Assembly: GCA_038327555.1 (NCBI GenBank)
Contig: JBBQLD010000046.1
Location: 1-17,426, forward strand
Source of the DNA: M3007 sp038327555
Lineage (GTDB): Bacteria > Bacteroidota > Bacteroidia > Chitinophagales > Saprospiraceae
Length of the DNA stretch: 17,426 nucleotides
Direction: 5' to 3'
Positions 1 to 6,981 of this stretch are shown here, piece after piece. Below the pieces are notes generated by a model. That model saw only the letters and a list, made by a program, of their open reading frames with translations, searched no databases and was not told the DNA's origin. Numbering within the stretch: position 1 is the first letter of the stretch; every line of letters begins with the position of its first letter. The translations under genes and the position numbers were made by a program.

Positions 1-567
1 TACGTCTATTTTACCATATTCAAAATCTTCCAACAAAAGGGCTCTAAGTGCTTCAGGCATAGTTTCGTTGGCCACATCTGCCAGCTCGAGAAAGAACTGA
101 TTGCGACTTTCCTCCGTATGCGCAAGGGTGAAAGCTTCTTCGAACTGGTCCAAAACCAGCACTGGTGTAGCGGGTAAGCCATTGAGGTCAAACTCGAGTC
201 GTTTCATTTTTTCCCACAAGGTCTGGGGAGCACCCGGGCGAAGCCCCGTGCTATCTGTGCCACCTACTTGGGCGTTTTTATCCAGCATTTCCCCGATGCC
301 GGAGAGCAATGGACGGTCACTTCGCTCCGTACGCAAGAAGACGGGGACAAAATCCTGTCGTTCGAGTTCGGGGGCACAACCAGCTTGTAAGAGGGAAGTT
401 TTTCCCATGCCTGACTTGGCAAATAAGACGACCAAGCGTTCACGCATTACAAGATTGCTGAGCCGGATGATGTCTTCGCTCCTGCCGTGAAACACAGCAC
501 TTTGGCTGCGCTCAAATGGGCGGAGGCCAGGGTAGCGGCGTGGGAGGTTGGTATCGGCGTTGCTCAT
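1..567 (-). CDS. STAND-type (nSTAND1-like) P-loop NTPase, N-terminal part, open at left edge
   Basis: The reading frame stays open from the ATG at 567 to base 1 (189 residues), so the C-terminus lies outside the window. A stop codon directly precedes the ATG, which fixes the start. The N-terminus has the YPGLRPF...VFHGR signature (residues 12-29) that typically opens novel STAND NTPases. Walker A follows at 50-58 (AKSGMGKTS) and a hydrophobic Walker B at 136-144 (VLVLDQFEE). STAND proteins are ATP-driven signalling switches in which the C-terminal repeats sense a ligand and trigger an effector. Here the sensor is missing, so the role (regulation, conflict system or defence) cannot be decided. 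The gene lies downstream of, and in the same direction as, the LytTR gene, but a predicted terminator separates them, so it probably has its own promoter; I could not find a convincing one. Confidence 0.85.
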   Translation of the reverse strand, partial: MSNADTNLPRRYPGLRPFERSQSAVFHGRSEDIIRLSNLVMRERLVVLFAKSGMGKTSLLQAGCAPELERQDFVPVFLRTERSDRPLLSGIGEMLDKNAQVGGTDSTGLRPGAPQTLWEKMKRLEFDLNGLPATPVLVLDQFEEAFTLAHTEESRNQFFLELADVANETMPEALRALLLEDFEYGKIDV

Positions 568-904
568 TTAACGCTGGTGAATGCTTTACCCGCCGTTGCA
601 TTAGCGAAGGCGGGGGATTTGGTGGATTTCGCGATTTGAACGCAGGATTCGTACTTAGTAGAATCTCAGTGCGAAAGGTCTGAAAAATTCGAGCCGCTTC
701 CACAAAAAAAATCACCGGACGCAAATTGCTGCGCCCGGTGCCAAACCAAACCCTTACTGTGTCTATTTTACCCGCCTCCCTGTCCCTCCCTCCGCCCGAA
801 GGCGAAAGGAGGGGGGCTATTGTGTTTATTTGCTTGGGAGGGCTTTGGGGCTCAGGGTAGGTGGGTGTTTATCTTTGTTGGAATATGGTGGGAATACAGG
901 GGCA
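568..904. other. Intergenic region with terminator and GC-rich hairpin, no gene seen
   Basis: No credible coding frame was found here. Besides the terminator at 704-740 there is a GC-rich imperfect hairpin at 788-813: CCCTCC pairs with GGAGGG, and inside it GCC/GGC closes a CGAA loop, with a GAAA bulge. It sits about 90 nt past the LytTR stop codon and has no T-tract on either strand, so it may stabilise the 3' end of that transcript or be a repeat remnant. Confidence 0.6.
704..740 (-). terminator. Intrinsic terminator downstream of the LytTR gene
   Basis: Read on the minus strand, a 10-bp stem (713-722 with 731-740, one U-G wobble) encloses an 8-nt loop and is followed at once by A and eight T's (704-711). 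This is a standard Rho-independent terminator. Its direction fits transcription from the LytTR gene, and it lies between that gene and the STAND NTPase. Confidence 0.75.
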
Positions 905-1360
905 CTACCCAAAATAAGTTTTCAAATGCTCCAAAAAGGATTCCTTTTGGCCTGAAGATACCGTAAGCGTCACGCCGTTTTGGAGTAGCACGTGACCACC
1001 TTTGCCTCGAACATATTTTTTGAGGTGTTTAAGGTGAATGGTATGCGAGCGATGAATGCGTGCAAAGGCACGACTGGGAAGCATTTGCTCAACTTCACGC
1101 AGGGTTTTGCAGATGAGCACTTGCCGTTTATCTTTAAAATGCAAAGCCGTGTAATTGCCACTTGCCTCCAAAAAAGTAATGTGCTTTACCTTCTCAAAAC
1201 AAAGCCCTTCCATGGTAGGAAGTGCGATTTTTTCTACTTCAGGTGCTGGCCTGATCACGGGCTCGATATTCTGCACAGGTTTTATGGGCGTGGCTCGAGC
1301 GAGTGAAGCGTTCGGTTCTGGCGATTCTGGCAGGCGGCGGATTGCGATGGCGTTTAGCAT
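905..1360 (-). CDS. LytTR-family DNA-binding protein without receiver domain
   Basis: The 151-residue protein has a LytTR DNA-binding domain at about residues 45-148. Typical landmarks are the FLEASGNYTALHF strand-turn and FARIHRSHTIHLKHLKKY. LytTR domains are usually the output of two-component response regulators and bind paired 9-bp repeats. Here the receiver is absent; only a short proline- and alanine-rich N-terminal tail precedes the domain, so it may be regulated by abundance or by a partner. The frame extends upstream to a TTG at 1441, but that triplet coincides with the predicted -33 box of this gene's promoter, so the ATG at 1360 is chosen. The gene is divergent from the helical protein at 1539 and ends at a predicted terminator. 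No histidine kinase is visible nearby. Confidence 0.85.
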   Translation of the reverse strand: MLNAIAIRRLPESPEPNASLARATPIKPVQNIEPVIRPAPEVEKIALPTMEGLCFEKVKHITFLEASGNYTALHFKDKRQVLICKTLREVEQMLPSRAFARIHRSHTIHLKHLKKYVRGKGGHVLLQNGVTLTVSSGQKESFLEHLKTYFG

Positions 1361-1410
1361 AACAGACAGTTTTAAAAAGTTACAGGTGGCTGTTTCCCAA
1401 TTTGATAAGA

Positions 1411-1441
1411 CAAAAGTCGGGCACAGTTTTTCCGTCTGCAA
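1411..1441 (-). promoter_or_regulatory. Predicted Bacteroidota promoter of the LytTR gene
   Basis: On the minus strand TTG (1439-1441) is followed after exactly 20 nt by GACTTTTG (1411-1418), which matches the TAnnTTTG -7 box except at its first base. This would start transcription about 45 nt before the ATG at 1360. Confidence 0.5.
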
Positions 1442-1454
1442 CCCAATTTTTTTT

Positions 1455-1472
1455 AAAAGTCAGGTTTCTGAG
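1455..1472 (+). promoter_or_regulatory. Copy 1 of a shared upstream 18-mer (TCAG-gttt-CTGA core)
   Basis: The 18-mer AAAAGTCAGGTTTCTGAG occurs here and again, identical, at 3374-3391. Both copies follow a T-run and lie just upstream of a plus-strand promoter. The core is a short palindrome, TCAG/CTGA with a GTTT spacer. This copy ends 12 nt before the -33 box of the helical-protein gene. It could be an operator or a dispersed palindromic repeat. Confidence 0.45.
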
Positions 1473-1484
1473 CTTGTTTTTTGT

Positions 1485-1516
1485 TTTGGTAATATGATAA
1501 ATACCTGACAATTTTG
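1485..1516 (+). promoter_or_regulatory. Predicted Bacteroidota promoter of the 516-aa helical protein
   Basis: TTTG (1485-1488), a 20-nt spacer and CAATTTTG (1509-1516) match the -33/-7 pattern of the Bacteroidota primary sigma factor with one mismatch. The ATG at 1539 lies 22 nt downstream. Confidence 0.55.
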
Positions 1517-1538
1517 CCTCTAAATCCGTTGATCTGAA

Positions 1539-3089
1539 ATGTCAAAAACACCTTCCGACAAATTGCACCGTCTCGTACGTTCGCTTTCGCCTGCCGAAAA
1601 GCGCTACTTCCGCATTTTCGTGAGGGGCAAACCAGGGGCAGATAACAAGTACATCCAACTATTCGAGGCTTTGGCCACTGCCGAAGGCTTTGACGAAGAG
1701 AAATGGAGAACAAAAATTTACAAAGGTCAGGATGCTGGCAGTAAAAAATATGCTGAACTTAAGGCCTATCTCTACCAATTGGTGCTGAAATGCCTTCAGA
1801 ATTATGACGAATTACATTCCACCCAGCAACGACTCAATCAACTGCTTCAAAGCGTAGCTGCCCTCTTCAAACGAGGACATTACGGCGATTGTCGCGACCT
1901 GCTAGGCAAGGCACGCAAACTTGCTCAACGGTACGAGAGCTTTGCACATCAGATTGAAATTGTGCGTTGGGAAAAGCAACTTGCCTACACCCGAATGGAT
2001 ATTGATTTTCTGCATAAAAACCTGGATCGGTTGCAGGATGAAGAAGCGCGCGCTATGGAGCAACTGCGTAACGCCTCTCATTATCGGAGAGCATTTTTTC
2101 AGGCCTATGCTACCATTAAAAAAGACCCGCTCCAGCGCGGGCCGGATCGTGTAGCCCGCCTTCGCCAGCTCGTGGATCAACAGGCGTTTGCTGATCCTGA
2201 TGCAGCGGTGTCGCATACGGCCAGGGTGCTTTATTATCGCACCTTAAGTCTGTACTACCATACTGCGCTGGAACAGGAAAAGTTTTATGAAACAGGGAAG
2301 ACACTCATCAGTTTGCAGGAGTCGCAACCCCATTTTCTGCGTGAGAATTTGTCGGACTACATTGCTGCATTGAGCAACCAAACCGTAGCTTGTGGTCTCT
2401 TGCAAAAGTACTCCGAAGTGCAGGCTTGCCTGGAAAAAATACGTGATCTTCAACCTGTTACGGAAGATGACCGCCGTAAAATACACCGTCAATACTTCAG
2501 TACATTTTTTGCTTTGTGTACGTATACGGGCGAATTTGAGGAAGGAAGGCGTGAAATGGAACGATGTCTTCTTGAGGCGGAGTTGTTTGATCCACACGAT
2601 TATGAAACGGGGAGTTTTTATCTCCAATTTGTGCCCATTTGTATTGGCCTCGGCGATTTCAATATGGCACTCGATCACCTTAATCACTGGCTTGCACAAC
2701 GCCGAACGGTGGGCCGGGAAGACCTTCAAAGCCTGGCTCGTATGCTCTCCCTTATTCTCCATTATGAGTTGGGGAATTTCTTACTCCTGGATTCGCAACT
2801 ACGGACTTCTGCGCGATTTTTAAAAAGAAAAAACCGCCTCCATGACCTGGAACGGAGATTTATGCATGGTATTTTTGAAGCGATAAAACTGCCCGATACT
2901 CGAGGCCAACGGGAGGTTTTTGCTAAAGTAAAAAACGACCTGCAACCCAAAGCACAGGTGCCGGAAACGAGGGCATTACTACAAACATTTGACCTCTTGG
3001 CTTGGCTGGATGCCAAGGCAAGAGGTCAAGAATTTGCAGCGGTGGTGCGCGAAAAATATTTGCGCGAAGTGGAAGCCAAGCAGCTTTAA
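1539..3089 (+). CDS. Conserved all-helical protein of unknown function (TPR-like)
   Basis: The 516-residue product has no signal peptide or membrane segment and looks cytoplasmic. It is a run of amphipathic helices rich in Leu, Arg, Glu and Gln, with aromatic and Ala spacing that recalls degenerate tetratricopeptide repeats (for example at about residues 225-420). I cannot name a catalytic motif. The N-terminus (LHRLVRSLSPAEKRYFRIF) resembles a conserved start seen in uncharacterised Bacteroidota proteins; this is from memory. A scaffold or protein-interaction role is an inference. The start is supported by the promoter ending 22 nt upstream. The gene is divergent from the LytTR gene, so the two may share control, and its stop codon overlaps that of the convergent RiPP-like precursor within the palindrome TTAA (3086-3089). 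Confidence 0.85.
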   Translation: MSKTPSDKLHRLVRSLSPAEKRYFRIFVRGKPGADNKYIQLFEALATAEGFDEEKWRTKIYKGQDAGSKKYAELKAYLYQLVLKCLQNYDELHSTQQRLNQLLQSVAALFKRGHYGDCRDLLGKARKLAQRYESFAHQIEIVRWEKQLAYTRMDIDFLHKNLDRLQDEEARAMEQLRNASHYRRAFFQAYATIKKDPLQRGPDRVARLRQLVDQQAFADPDAAVSHTARVLYYRTLSLYYHTALEQEKFYETGKTLISLQESQPHFLRENLSDYIAALSNQTVACGLLQKYSEVQACLEKIRDLQPVTEDDRRKIHRQYFSTFFALCTYTGEFEEGRREMERCLLEAELFDPHDYETGSFYLQFVPICIGLGDFNMALDHLNHWLAQRRTVGREDLQSLARMLSLILHYELGNFLLLDSQLRTSARFLKRKNRLHDLERRFMHGIFEAIKLPDTRGQREVFAKVKNDLQPKAQVPETRALLQTFDLLAWLDAKARGQEFAAVVREKYLREVEAKQL

Positions 3090-3280
3090 TTGCCGCCCAG
3101 AAAGCCACCAAGAGAGTCCGACTGAACCCGGGTATCCACCATGGTCCAGCGAACCGTGTAACTGCGGCGGCGGCCTACTACTTCCCGGCCTCCTTTTAAG
3201 GTTTGCATCTGCCCTTCTTCTAGTGAAGTGACGATACTTTGTACCTTAAGATCGTTGAGTTTGAGTTTTTTCTTTGCCAT
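3086..3280 (-). CDS. RiPP precursor with pinensin/class I lanthipeptide-type leader and GG site
   Basis: This 64-residue peptide begins MAKKKLKLNDLKVQSIVTSL and continues to a double-glycine at residues 30-31 (MQTLKGG). That combination, a Lys-rich start, LKVQSxVTSL and a GG cleavage site, is the leader type of Bacteroidota pinensin-like class I lanthipeptides and GG-type natural product precursors. Cleavage after GG would leave a 33-residue core (32-64) rich in Arg, Ser, Thr, Val and Gly, ending GGFLGGN. The core has Ser and Thr but no Cys, so it cannot form lanthionine rings by itself. No LanB/LanC, radical SAM enzyme or C39 peptidase-transporter lies in the window, so it is an orphan precursor that would have to be matured in trans. 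The gene is convergent with the helical-protein gene (4-bp overlap). Confidence 0.7.
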   Translation of the reverse strand: MAKKKLKLNDLKVQSIVTSLEEGQMQTLKGGREVVGRRRSYTVRWTMVDTRVQSDSLGGFLGGN

Positions 3281-3310
3281 ACGAGCGAATTTTTAAAGAT
3301 GATTTGGTAT

Positions 3311-3342
3311 CAAATATTATTACAGTGCTAAAGTTACTCACA
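3311..3342 (-). promoter_or_regulatory. Possible promoter of the RiPP-like precursor
   Basis: On the minus strand AATATTTG (3311-3318) matches TAnnTTTG at seven of eight positions. It is preceded after 20 nt by TGTG (3339-3342), a weak -33 match. The ATG at 3280 would be 30 nt downstream. Confidence 0.3.
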
Positions 3343-3373
3343 CAGTCAGAAGTCTCGTTGGACATTTTTTTGG

Positions 3374-3391
3374 AAAAGTCAGGTTTCTGAG
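3374..3391 (+). promoter_or_regulatory. Copy 2 of the shared upstream 18-mer
   Basis: This is identical over 18 bases to 1455-1472 and is again preceded by a T-run (3365-3371). It ends 30 nt before the predicted -7 box of the T9SS propeller gene, compared with 36 nt for copy 1, so the arrangement relative to the promoter is similar but not the same. Confidence 0.45.
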
Positions 3392-3421
3392 GGGGTAATT
3401 TTCATCCTTGAGCACTTTTAT

Positions 3422-3429
3422 CACCTTTG
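3422..3429 (+). promoter_or_regulatory. Predicted -7 box of the T9SS propeller gene
   Basis: CACCTTTG matches TAnnTTTG with one mismatch. A weak TTTC lies 18 nt upstream at 3400-3403. The box falls inside an upstream in-frame extension starting at a TTG (3408), which argues that the protein starts at the later ATG, 3504. Confidence 0.4.
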
Positions 3430-3503
3430 CGAATTGGCCACATTATTTTAGAAACAAGTTATTGTTTCCCCGTTCCTTATCTTTCCCGCCTAAAACTTTT
3501 AGC

Positions 3504-6263
3504 ATGAAAAGAATCATACCTGTTTTTGCAACAATCCTCTTTGCCGCATGCGGCCTTTTTTATTTTTCAAACCAAAGCAAAAACCTTGCGGGCAGTCCTA
3601 AAATGCCCTCAGGAGCGTCGGAAGAAAATGGCAAACTTCGTCGGGAATGGGAACGAAAGCGCCTCGCTGACCCAGCCACAGGGCAAATTCCGGTCGGCAT
3701 ACAATTCCTGGAACGCAAATATGCAGCCAGCCTTCCCCAGGCTGTAGCTGGTCGAGATGAAAATGGTGAATGGATGTCACGCGGGCCCTGGAATGTAGGT
3801 GGGCGTACCCGCGCCCTGGCGATGGATGTTACCAACGAAAACCGCCTGCTAGCAGGGGGCATTTCAGGCGGCATGTGGCTCAGCTTGGATGCCGGCCAAA
3901 CCTGGACTCGCAAAACCCCGCTCAATGCCCACCCTGGTTGCACAAGTATTGCACAAGATACACGTACCGGGAAGACAAACGTTTGGTACTATACTTCTGG
4001 TGAACTTTATGGTTCTTCCTCTTCCGGTGGGGGTGCCTATTACCTTGGCGACGGGATGTTTAAAAGTACGGACAGCGGAAACTCCTGGTCGCCGATCAAT
4101 GCCACAGATGATGGCAGTCCACATTCCTTTTCTACCGTTTGGCAGGGGGTGTGGCGTGTAGCTACTGACCCCGTTGCTACGCAAGATGTAGTGTATGCAG
4201 CGACTTATGGCGCAATTTTCCGCAGTACCAACGGCGGCAGTTCGTGGACAGTAGTCCGTGGAAGTAATTCTACCTCGCCGTTTTCGTATTTCACGGATGT
4301 GACAGTTACAAGCACCGGTGTAGTCTACGCCACCCTCAGCAGTGATGGCGGGCAAAAAGGATTCTGGCGGAGTACAAATGGCACTACCTGGGTGAATATT
4401 ACCCCTAACAATATACCCAACCAGTACAATCGTATCGTGATGGGGATCAACCCAAACAACGAAAACGAAGTGTATTTCTTCGGGACTACGCCCGGAAGTG
4501 GCCATTACACCAATTATTTGGGATCTGATGATTGGACGAGTCTTTGGAAATATACCTATCTGAGCGGCAATGGCTCTGGAGCTGGCGGATTATGGGAAAA
4601 TCGTACGGCTAATTTGCCCAGCACGGGTACAGAATTTGATCAATGTGCTGCCCAAGGCGGCTACGATCTGGTGGTGAAAGTGCAGCCGGGCTCAGGCACT
4701 GTAATTATTGGAGGCACGAACCTTTGGCGCAGTACAGATGGTTTTGCATCGCCGGACAACACGACCAAAATTGGCGGATATAAAATCGGCACAACGCTGC
4801 CGTTTTTTGAACTTTACCCCAATCATCACCCCGATCTTCATGAAGTGCTTTTTCTGCCTTCCAATCCTAATGTTGTGCTCACAGGCAGTGACGGTGGCAT
4901 TCACCGTACAGAAAACTGTCTTTCCCCCTTTGTTGAGTGGTCATACCTGAATGACGGGTATATCACGTCGCAATTTTATACCGCCATTATCGATAAAAAC
5001 GTCGCTGGCGATAACACCATCATCGGGGGCTTGCAAGACAACGGCAATTTCTTTGTCAATTCCGCAGACCCCACCGCTCCCTGGCGGCAAACCGTAAATG
5101 GCGACGGCGCCTATGGTGCAATTGCGCCCAACAAAGCCTTTTATATCCTTTCTATTCAACAAGGTAAAGTGGCCAAGGTGAATTTGGACGCAAGCGGAAA
5201 TGTGCTTGGTTTCCGACGGATCGATCCGATTGGCCCATCGAAAGATGAGTACCAGTTCATCAATCCTTTGGCGCTAGATCCATTGGATGCAAACATCTTG
5301 TACCAACCCGCAGGGAACAAACTTTACCGCCAAAATCAATTATACTCTATCGCCCTCACCGGGCAGTGGGATACCATCGCAACGGGTTGGACGCAATTTC
5401 CGGACACCCTGACGACCGGCCAATTTACAGCCATCGCCGTTTCGGAAACTGCTCCGGCACATCGCCTTTATCTCGGCACGTCGAACAATAAGGTTTTCCG
5501 GGTAGACAATGCGCATACAGGAACGCCATCTTTTACAAAACTGCCTTCTCCAGATACAGTGGCGGTGGATGCCTTTATTAATTGCCTCGCCATTGATCCG
5601 ACCAATCCGGATCGGGTGGTCTTGGTGTATTCCAATTACGTGGTATACAGCATGTACCTTAGTGAAAACGCGGGGGCAAGCTGGAAAAAAGTGGCTGGAA
5701 ATCTGGAAGCTAATCTGGCCGGCACTGGCCCAGGTTCCTCGCTGCGTTGGGTAAGTATTTTACCCATGGACAATGGCTCGCTTAAATATTTCTGCGGCAC
5801 CAGTGTGGGACTTTACAGTGCCGATACCCTAAAACTTCATGCTACCGGCCTGATTGGTACTGTGTGGACACTCGAAGGCGCGGATCAGATGGGTGCCAAT
5901 GTGGTAGATTTCGTGGATGTTCGTCGCGCGGACGGCTATGTGGTGGCTGCAACACACGGCAACGGGTTATTCTCGGCTAATTTCAAGACGGAATCGGGAA
6001 TCCAGGAGCCCAAAGACAATGTTTTTGTGCGTGTTTCGCCGAATCCAGCGCATGCGCTTGCGGAGTTCAGTATTTCAGGACAAAACCTTGATTATTCGCA
6101 CCTTAGGCTTTTTGATCTGAACGGAAAATTGATTCAGGAAGCAGATTTTTCTGGAACAAAAGGCCTGTTGCGCCTCAACGATATTCCCGCCGGAATCTAT
6201 GTCTGGGAACTGCGCGGCAAGGGCTGGCGGAAGAGTGGAAAATTAGCAAAGCGCAACGAATGA
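3504..6263 (+). CDS. Secreted Asp-box beta-propeller (sortilin/VPS10-like) protein with T9SS C-terminal sorting domain
   Basis: The 919-residue protein starts with a Lys-Arg and hydrophobic stretch (residues 2-22), consistent with Sec export. The body carries Asp-box (BNR-type) motifs of the form S-x-D/N-x-G-x-x-W at about residues 127, 188, 241 and 290, plus a late SENAGASW motif. These mark a beta-propeller like those of sortilin/VPS10 and sialidase-fold proteins; no glycosidase active site is evident. The last about 80 residues (840-919: VSPNPA..., LRLFDLNGK, IPAGIYVWEL) form a type A T9SS sorting domain, so the mature protein should be exported across the outer membrane and attached to the surface or released. 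The ATG at 3504 is preferred to the TTG at 3408 because only it gives an N-terminal signal. A Cys at residue 16 follows LFAA, but the lipobox is poor. The substrate is unknown. Confidence 0.85.
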   Translation: MKRIIPVFATILFAACGLFYFSNQSKNLAGSPKMPSGASEENGKLRREWERKRLADPATGQIPVGIQFLERKYAASLPQAVAGRDENGEWMSRGPWNVGGRTRALAMDVTNENRLLAGGISGGMWLSLDAGQTWTRKTPLNAHPGCTSIAQDTRTGKTNVWYYTSGELYGSSSSGGGAYYLGDGMFKSTDSGNSWSPINATDDGSPHSFSTVWQGVWRVATDPVATQDVVYAATYGAIFRSTNGGSSWTVVRGSNSTSPFSYFTDVTVTSTGVVYATLSSDGGQKGFWRSTNGTTWVNITPNNIPNQYNRIVMGINPNNENEVYFFGTTPGSGHYTNYLGSDDWTSLWKYTYLSGNGSGAGGLWENRTANLPSTGTEFDQCAAQGGYDLVVKVQPGSGTVIIGGTNLWRSTDGFASPDNTTKIGGYKIGTTLPFFELYPNHHPDLHEVLFLPSNPNVVLTGSDGGIHRTENCLSPFVEWSYLNDGYITSQFYTAIIDKNVAGDNTIIGGLQDNGNFFVNSADPTAPWRQTVNGDGAYGAIAPNKAFYILSIQQGKVAKVNLDASGNVLGFRRIDPIGPSKDEYQFINPLALDPLDANILYQPAGNKLYRQNQLYSIALTGQWDTIATGWTQFPDTLTTGQFTAIAVSETAPAHRLYLGTSNNKVFRVDNAHTGTPSFTKLPSPDTVAVDAFINCLAIDPTNPDRVVLVYSNYVVYSMYLSENAGASWKKVAGNLEANLAGTGPGSSLRWVSILPMDNGSLKYFCGTSVGLYSADTLKLHATGLIGTVWTLEGADQMGANVVDFVDVRRADGYVVAATHGNGLFSANFKTESGIQEPKDNVFVRVSPNPAHALAEFSISGQNLDYSHLRLFDLNGKLIQEADFSGTKGLLRLNDIPAGIYVWELRGKGWRKSGKLAKRNE

Positions 6264-6292
6264 CACGTTGAACGAAACTTGAGTTTTGGATA

Positions 6293-6330
6293 GGCATTCA
6301 TTGTATTTACAAGTGCCCTGTTTTTTGTTT
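6293..6330 (+). terminator. Probable intrinsic terminator of the T9SS propeller gene
   Basis: GGCA (6293-6296) pairs with TGCC (6314-6317) around an inner TTGT/ACAA stem with an ATTT loop. The structure is followed by a T-rich tract including six T's at 6321-6326. It lies 30 nt after the stop codon. Small bulges make the stem imperfect. Confidence 0.5.
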
Positions 6331-6348
6331 ATTTCCCATCGGCGTGTA

Positions 6349-6562
6349 GTACAGTTAGAAGATTTCCGATATCCGAATACATGATTTCCGATTTTTGATT
6401 TGAAGGTAGAAGGCAGAAATAGGATTTACAGGTAATACCCAATACATACCTGATTATTGTACGAAATGATTGATTAATAGCAGGTTGCAAAATTTTTCAA
6501 TCTTCAATCCAATCAAAAATCGGAAATCATGTAATCGGATATCGGAAATCTTTTAACTGTAC
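6349..6562. repeat. 214-bp element with 52-bp terminal inverted repeats (MITE-like)
   Basis: The arms 6349-6400 and 6511-6562 are inverted copies matching at 50 of 52 positions and both begin GTACAGTTA. Each arm contains sub-repeats of the type GATTTCCGAT. The 110-bp centre holds a smaller palindrome, CAGGTA/TACCTG (6429-6434 and 6447-6452), and no ORF. No target-site duplication is visible at the ends. It lies between two convergent genes, 26 nt from the DUF423 stop codon. A transcript through it would form a very long hairpin. Confidence 0.8.
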
Positions 6563-6588
6563 AATATGCGGATAAGCAATTAACTTAA

Positions 6589-6981
6589 CTACTTCTCACG
6601 ACCACTTGAGACAGCTAAAATCACCCAAGCGGCCAAAAAACACAAGCCACCAAGCGGCGTAACGGGCCCTGCAAAGCCGACCGGGAACGGCAGCAAATCG
6701 CGGCAAGCCAGCAAATAAAGCGAGCCAGAGAATCCGATGATTCCAGCTACAAAAAGCCATCCTGCCCGCCTGAGCCATTTGTTTTCAGGCGAATGTTGGA
6801 ACATTATTCCGAGGACTAAAAGGGCAAGCGCGTGGTAAAATTGATACTGCACGCCTTTTTCAAATATCGCGATTTGATAGTCAGAAAGGTGTGGTTTTAG
6901 GCCGTGCGCTCCAAAAGCGCCGATGCCCACGGCTAATGCGCCGAGTAGGGCGCCGATACGGAGAAAAGGAGAGTTTATCAT
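6589..6981 (-). CDS. DUF423 family small membrane protein (YgdD-like)
   Basis: The 130-residue protein is almost entirely hydrophobic, with about four transmembrane segments (residues 5-28, 48-63, 70-90 and 98-124). The IGALLGALAVGIGAFGAHGLK start, the YQFYHALALL segment and the GxxGFSGSLYLLA...GPVTPLGGLCFLAAW end are typical of the DUF423 family, which has the usual length of about 120-130 residues and no established biochemical role. It starts at an ATG. It is monocistronic here: the T9SS propeller gene converges on it from the left, with the 214-bp inverted-repeat element between them, and the next gene on the right points away. Confidence 0.85.
   Translation of the reverse strand: MINSPFLRIGALLGALAVGIGAFGAHGLKPHLSDYQIAIFEKGVQYQFYHALALLVLGIMFQHSPENKWLRRAGWLFVAGIIGFSGSLYLLACRDLLPFPVGFAGPVTPLGGLCFLAAWVILAVSSGREK

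Noticed and set aside
101..490. Plus-strand 129-codon frame at the left end
   Set aside because: It lies antisense to the STAND NTPase frame, which carries clear Walker A and B motifs; the plus-strand product has no family features.
870..877. Perfect TATCTTTG -7 box on the plus strand
   Set aside because: The spacer to the nearest TTTG is 22 nt and no plus-strand gene or terminator follows; it faces into the end of the LytTR gene.
1361..1441. Upstream extension of the LytTR gene to a TTG at 1441
   Set aside because: The TTG coincides with the predicted -33 box and the added residues do not look conserved; the ATG at 1360 fits the promoter.
3408..3503. Upstream extension of the T9SS propeller gene to a TTG at 3408
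   Set aside because: It would bury the export signal at residue 33 and overlaps the predicted -7 box.
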